The notes under the pieces are model-generated. The model had not been told where the DNA came from. It made no database searches and saw only the letters and a program-made list of their open reading frames with translations. Below are positions 61,077 through 64,000 of a stretch of 64,000 nucleotides of DNA, one piece after another (position 1 is the first letter of the stretch; each line of letters begins with the position of its first letter). Origin of the DNA: Algibacter luteus (GTDB taxonomy: Bacteria > Bacteroidota > Bacteroidia > Flavobacteriales > Flavobacteriaceae). Position numbers and translations under genes: made by a program. The stretch covers positions 239,495 through 303,494 of the forward strand of contig NZ_FQYK01000002.1 of assembly GCF_900141715.1 (NCBI RefSeq), written 5' to 3'.

Positions 61077-63632
61077 TTAAGTGTTATTATCGTCTGTATT
61101 GTTATCAATAGTTGTGCCATCATTCGAAGCACCAGTGTTTTCAGCCCCTTCTACATCTTCAACTTCGTCTTCATCATGCATTACTTTAGCAACTGCCGCA
61201 ATAGAATCATTGCCTTTAAGGTTTATGAGTTTTACCCCTTGTGTTGCTCTTCCCATAACTCTTAAATCGGCAACTACCATTCGAATTGCAATACCAGATT
61301 TATTGATAATCATTAAGTCATCATTATCCGTTACACTTTTAATAGCTACTAGATTTCCCGTTTTTGGGGTAATAGATATAGTTTTTACACCTTTCCCTCC
61401 TCGATTAGTTACTCTGTAAACTGGCTCTCCATCTTCCGGATCATCAATATAAGTACGTTTTCCATATCCGTTTTCAGACACCACTAAAACGGATTCTTCT
61501 TGAGGGTTTTCAATGGTTACCATACCAATTACTTCGTCTTTGACATTAGCTAACTTTATACCTCTAACACCGGATGCTCCACGACCCATAGGACGCGTCT
61601 TAGCTTCTTCAAATCGGATAGCTTTACCAGATTTAAGCGCCAACATAACTTGACTGTTTCCAGTGGTTAACTTCGCTTCTAAAAGCTCATCGTTATCTTT
61701 GATTGTTATGGCATTAATCCCATTTGTTCTTGGTCTTGAGTATTGCTCTAAAGATGTCTTTTTAACTTGACCATTTTTAGTAGCCATAATAACATAATGG
61801 TTATTAATGTAATCTTCATCTTTTAAATCTTGAGTACATATAAATGCCATTACCTTATCATCTTGTTCGATATTGATAAGGTTCTGAATGGCTCTTCCTT
61901 TCGACGTTTTGCTTCCTTCTGGAATTTCATAAACACGCATCCAGAAACATTTTCCTTTCTGGGTGAAGAACAACATATATTGATGGTTTGTCCCAACAAA
62001 TAAATGCTCTAAGAAATCTTCATTTCTCGTTGTTGAAGCCTTTTGACCTACACCACCTCTATTTTGTGTTTTATATTCAGTTAACGAAGTACGCTTAATA
62101 TATCCCGCATGAGAAATGGTAATAACTACTTGCTCGTCTGGAATCATGTCCTCGATGCTTAAATCGCCTCCGGCATATTCAATTGTTGATCGACGCTCAT
62201 CACCGTATTTATCTCTGATAACTTCCAACTCCTCTTTAATGATATCCATTCGACGTTCTTTTTTGTCTAAAATATCTTTAAGATCGATTATTGTTTTCAT
62301 TAACTCTTCGTATTCTGAACGCAACTTATCTTGCTCTAAACCAGTAAGCTGGCGTAACCTCATTTCAACAATCGCCTTAGCTTGAATTTCGGTAAGCTCA
62401 AATCGTTTAATCAAATTATTTCTCGCTTCATCGGCATTTGAAGACGCTCGAATTATTGCAATAACTTCATCAATATTATCAGAAGCAATAATTAAACCTT
62501 CTAATATATGAGCGCGCTCTTCAGCCTTTCTTAATTCATAAGTTGTTCGTCGAACAACAACATCATGCCTATGCTCAACGAAATAATGGATTAATTCTTT
62601 TAAGTTTAACAACTGCGGTCTTCCTTTAACCAATGCAATGTTATTAACACTGAATGAGGACTGTAGAGCAGTGTACTTGTATAATTTATTTAAAACGATA
62701 TTTGGAATGGCATCACGTTTTAATACGTAAACAATGCGCATTCCGTTTCTATCTGATTCATCACGAATTGTTGAAATGCCTTCTAACTTTTTATCGTTAA
62801 CCAAATCCGCAGTTTTCTTGATCATGTCTGCTTTATTGACTTGATAAGGAATTTCATCAACTATGATGCATTCTCTTCCGTTTACCTCCTCAATATTGGC
62901 TTTACCACGAATCACAATTCGCCCTCTACCAGTATGAAATGCTTCTTTTACTCCGTCGTAGCCATAAATGGTTCCTCCTGTTGGGAAATCTGGAGCCTTA
63001 ACATGTTGTATCAGTTCATCAATTTCAATATCGTTATTTTCAATATAAGCAATAGTACCATTTACTACTTCGGTTAAATTATGCGGTGGCATATTAGTTG
63101 CCATACCTACTGCAATACCAGAAGCCCCATTCACCAATAGACCTGGAATTCGTGTTGGCAAAACTGTTGGCTCTTGCAGCGTGTCATCAAAATTTAATTT
63201 ATGATCTACGGTTTCTTTGTCAATATCTGCCAACATGTCTTCAGATATTTTGCGCATACGTGCTTCTGTATAACGCATCGCTGCTGGACTATCTCCATCA
63301 ATTGAACCGAAATTTCCTTGCCCATCAACAAGCATATAACGTAAACTCCATTCTTGAGCCATACGCACCATGGCATCATATACCGAAGTATCACCGTGTG
63401 GGTGATATTTACCTAAAACTTCTCCAACTATTCTTGCGGATTTTTTATGTGCGGAATTTGCTCTTACACCCAATTCATGCATCCCATAAAGCACACGTCT
63501 GTGTACAGGTTTTAAACCATCTCTTACATCTGGTAACGCACGTGACACAATGACCGACATTGAATAATCAATGTACGCCGACTTCATTTCATCCTCAATA
63601 TTAATAGGGATTAATTTTTCTCCTTCTGCCAT
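61077..63632 (-). CDS. gyrA: DNA gyrase subunit A
   Basis: 851-residue type II topoisomerase subunit that cuts and rejoins DNA to add negative supercoils. Catalytic Tyr121 in [10 protein letters not shown]. The quinolone-determining region [17 protein letters not shown] has Thr82 and Asp86 at the E. coli Ser83/Asp87 positions (Thr occurs naturally in other genera). The N-terminus [20 protein letters not shown] is standard. The six-bladed C-terminal domain (about 500-820) has six GxG-type repeats, including [10 protein letters not shown] (the GyrA box). An acidic Asp/Glu/Asn tail of 30 residues closes it. Confidence 0.96.
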   Translation of the reverse strand: MAEGEKLIPINIEDEMKSAYIDYSMSVIVSRALPDVRDGLKPVHRRVLYGMHELGVRANSAHKKSARIVGEVLGKYHPHGDTSVYDAMVRMAQEWSLRYMLVDGQGNFGSIDGDSPAAMRYTEARMRKISEDMLADIDKETVDHKLNFDDTLQEPTVLPTRIPGLLVNGASGIAVGMATNMPPHNLTEVVNGTIAYIENNDIEIDELIQHVKAPDFPTGGTIYGYDGVKEAFHTGRGRIVIRGKANIEEVNGRECIIVDEIPYQVNKADMIKKTADLVNDKKLEGISTIRDESDRNGMRIVYVLKRDAIPNIVLNKLYKYTALQSSFSVNNIALVKGRPQLLNLKELIHYFVEHRHDVVVRRTTYELRKAEERAHILEGLIIASDNIDEVIAIIRASSNADEARNNLIKRFELTEIQAKAIVEMRLRQLTGLEQDKLRSEYEELMKTIIDLKDILDKKERRMDIIKEELEVIRDKYGDERRSTIEYAGGDLSIEDMIPDEQVVITISHAGYIKRTSLTEYKTQNRGGVGQKASTTRNEDFLEHLFVGTNHQYMLFFTQKGKCFWMRVYEIPEGSKTSKGRAIQNLINIEQDDKVMAFICTQDLKDEDYINNHYVIMATKNGQVKKTSLEQYSRPRTNGINAITIKDNDELLEAKLTTGNSQVMLALKSGKAIRFEEAKTRPMGRGASGVRGIKLANVKDEVIGMVTIENPQEESVLVVSENGYGKRTYIDDPEDGEPVYRVTNRGGKGVKTISITPKTGNLVAIKSVTDNDDLMIINKSGIAIRMVVADLRVMGRATQGVKLINLKGNDSIAAVAKVMHDEDEVEDVEGAENTGASNDGTTIDNNTDDNNT

Positions 63633-63840
63633 AAATAATTTTATTTAATTTTAAGTATTTTTCAAAACATGCTAATATAAGAATTTCAGTAGTCACGATA
63701 AGACTAATACCGCTCCTTTTTCATGTAATTTATTAACAATTTAGCCGACTTATTTCGTTAATAAGTATGAACTCTAAAATTTTGATTTTATAAAGATTTT
63801 TTCGTCAATTAGCATTTTACAGAATAAATAAGGTACAGTT

Positions 63841-63872
63841 TTTGACTTTAGTAAAATGTTTTACTATTTTTA
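63841..63872 (+). promoter_or_regulatory. clpC promoter with an 18-bp inverted repeat in the spacer
   Basis: TTTG (63841-63844), 20-bp spacer, TATTTTTA (63865-63872). The spacer contains TAGTAAAA-TG-TTTTACTA (63849-63866), a perfect 8-2-8 inverted repeat that overlaps the -7 box, in the place of a repressor site. Confidence 0.6.
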
Positions 63873-63892
63873 ATGCAGAAAGGACAACTATT

Positions 63893-64000
63893 ATGGATGA
63901 TAATTTTTCCCCAAGAGTAAAAGATGTAATTGCTTATAGCAAAGAAGAAGCATTGCGTTTAGGTCATGATTTTATTGGCACCGAACACCTTATGCTAGGA
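63893..64000 (+). CDS. clpC: ATP-dependent Clp protease ATPase subunit ClpC, N-terminus (3' end outside window)
   Basis: The first 36 codons give MDDNFSPRVKDVIAYSKEEA followed by LRLGHDFIGTEHLMLG, the opening of the Clp N-domain that binds adaptors or substrates. The strand, frame and TEHLMLG motif are those of ClpC/ClpA-type unfoldases. The rest lies beyond the window. The ATG at 63893 is 21 bp after the -7 box. Confidence 0.9.
   Translation, partial: MDDNFSPRVKDVIAYSKEEALRLGHDFIGTEHLMLG

Noticed and set aside
1-64000. CRISPR arrays, rRNA genes, insertion sequences, replication origin
   Set aside because: I found no spaced direct repeats of CRISPR form, no rRNA sequence, no transposase frame and no origin-like cluster in the window.

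Overview
The window looks like chromosome of a marine-type member of the family Flavobacteriaceae (Bacteroidota). Base composition is low in G+C (about one third by eye). Canonical promoters carry the Bacteroidota -7 box TAnnTTTG with a TTTG/TTG element about 20 bp upstream. Two secreted proteins end in type IX secretion (T9SS) sorting domains. Housekeeping blocks such as ftsK-lolA-lptG/F-ribB also fit. I assign no species.

Layout. 1-5.5 kb: end of ftsK, lolA, an LptF/G-family permease, and ribB with a degenerate RibA-like domain. 5.5-11.5 kb: a T9SS protein, a DegT-type aminotransferase, a nitroreductase, tRNA-Ser(UGA), a PAP2 phosphatase and a TSUP transporter, with several intergenic repeats. 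11.5-36.6 kb: a stress island. It holds five universal stress proteins (a sixth lies at 44.1 kb), Hsp20, an eRF1-like protein, an ATP-cone/nuclease fusion, a beta-CASP nuclease, a PAS histidine kinase, a REC-Crp/Fnr fusion regulator, a TerB-like protein with thioredoxin, a WG-repeat protein, a site-2 protease with CBS domains, a CDP-alcohol transferase, a PNPOx-family flavoprotein, an ABC exporter, DnaJ/CbpM, a zinc ribbon protein, MscS, patatin, peroxiredoxin and a cytochrome c. 36.8-44.9 kb: a DUF2202 protein, a TolC-MFP-RND efflux operon and the sixth Usp. 45-51.3 kb: a sugar kinase and a glycerol operon (glpD-glpK-glpF plus an Nramp-like transporter). 51.6-55.2 kb: a GC-richer secreted beta-propeller gene between two copies of a 71-bp repeat taken from the tail of tRNA-Pro. 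55.2-64 kb: tRNA-Pro, tRNA-Ser(GCU), a PgpH-like HD hydrolase, thiolase, NlpC/P60, TPR protein, gyrA, and the first codons of clpC.

Main discovery. Ten places in the stress island share one architecture: an inverted repeat TGAY-N4-RTCA (the shape of an Fnr-type operator) whose centre lies exactly 33 bp upstream of the centre of a TAnnTTTA/TTTG-like -7 box, i.e. about position -41.5. Nine sit before stress genes and one before a stretch without a gene (a candidate small RNA). The Crp/Fnr-type response regulator and histidine kinase encoded in the middle of these targets are the obvious candidates to control them. The kinase PAS domain has His64 and Arg84 at the spacing of the FixL haem histidine and arginine, so a low-oxygen or redox input is possible but unproven. 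A second related motif, GTAAC-N4-GTWAC, has the same 33-bp geometry before the peroxiredoxin, DUF2202 and TolC genes. This suggests a second, paralogous Crp/Fnr regulator encoded elsewhere. Together the genes resemble a dormancy or hypoxia-survival regulon similar in gene content to DosR-type regulons, but under a different kind of regulator.
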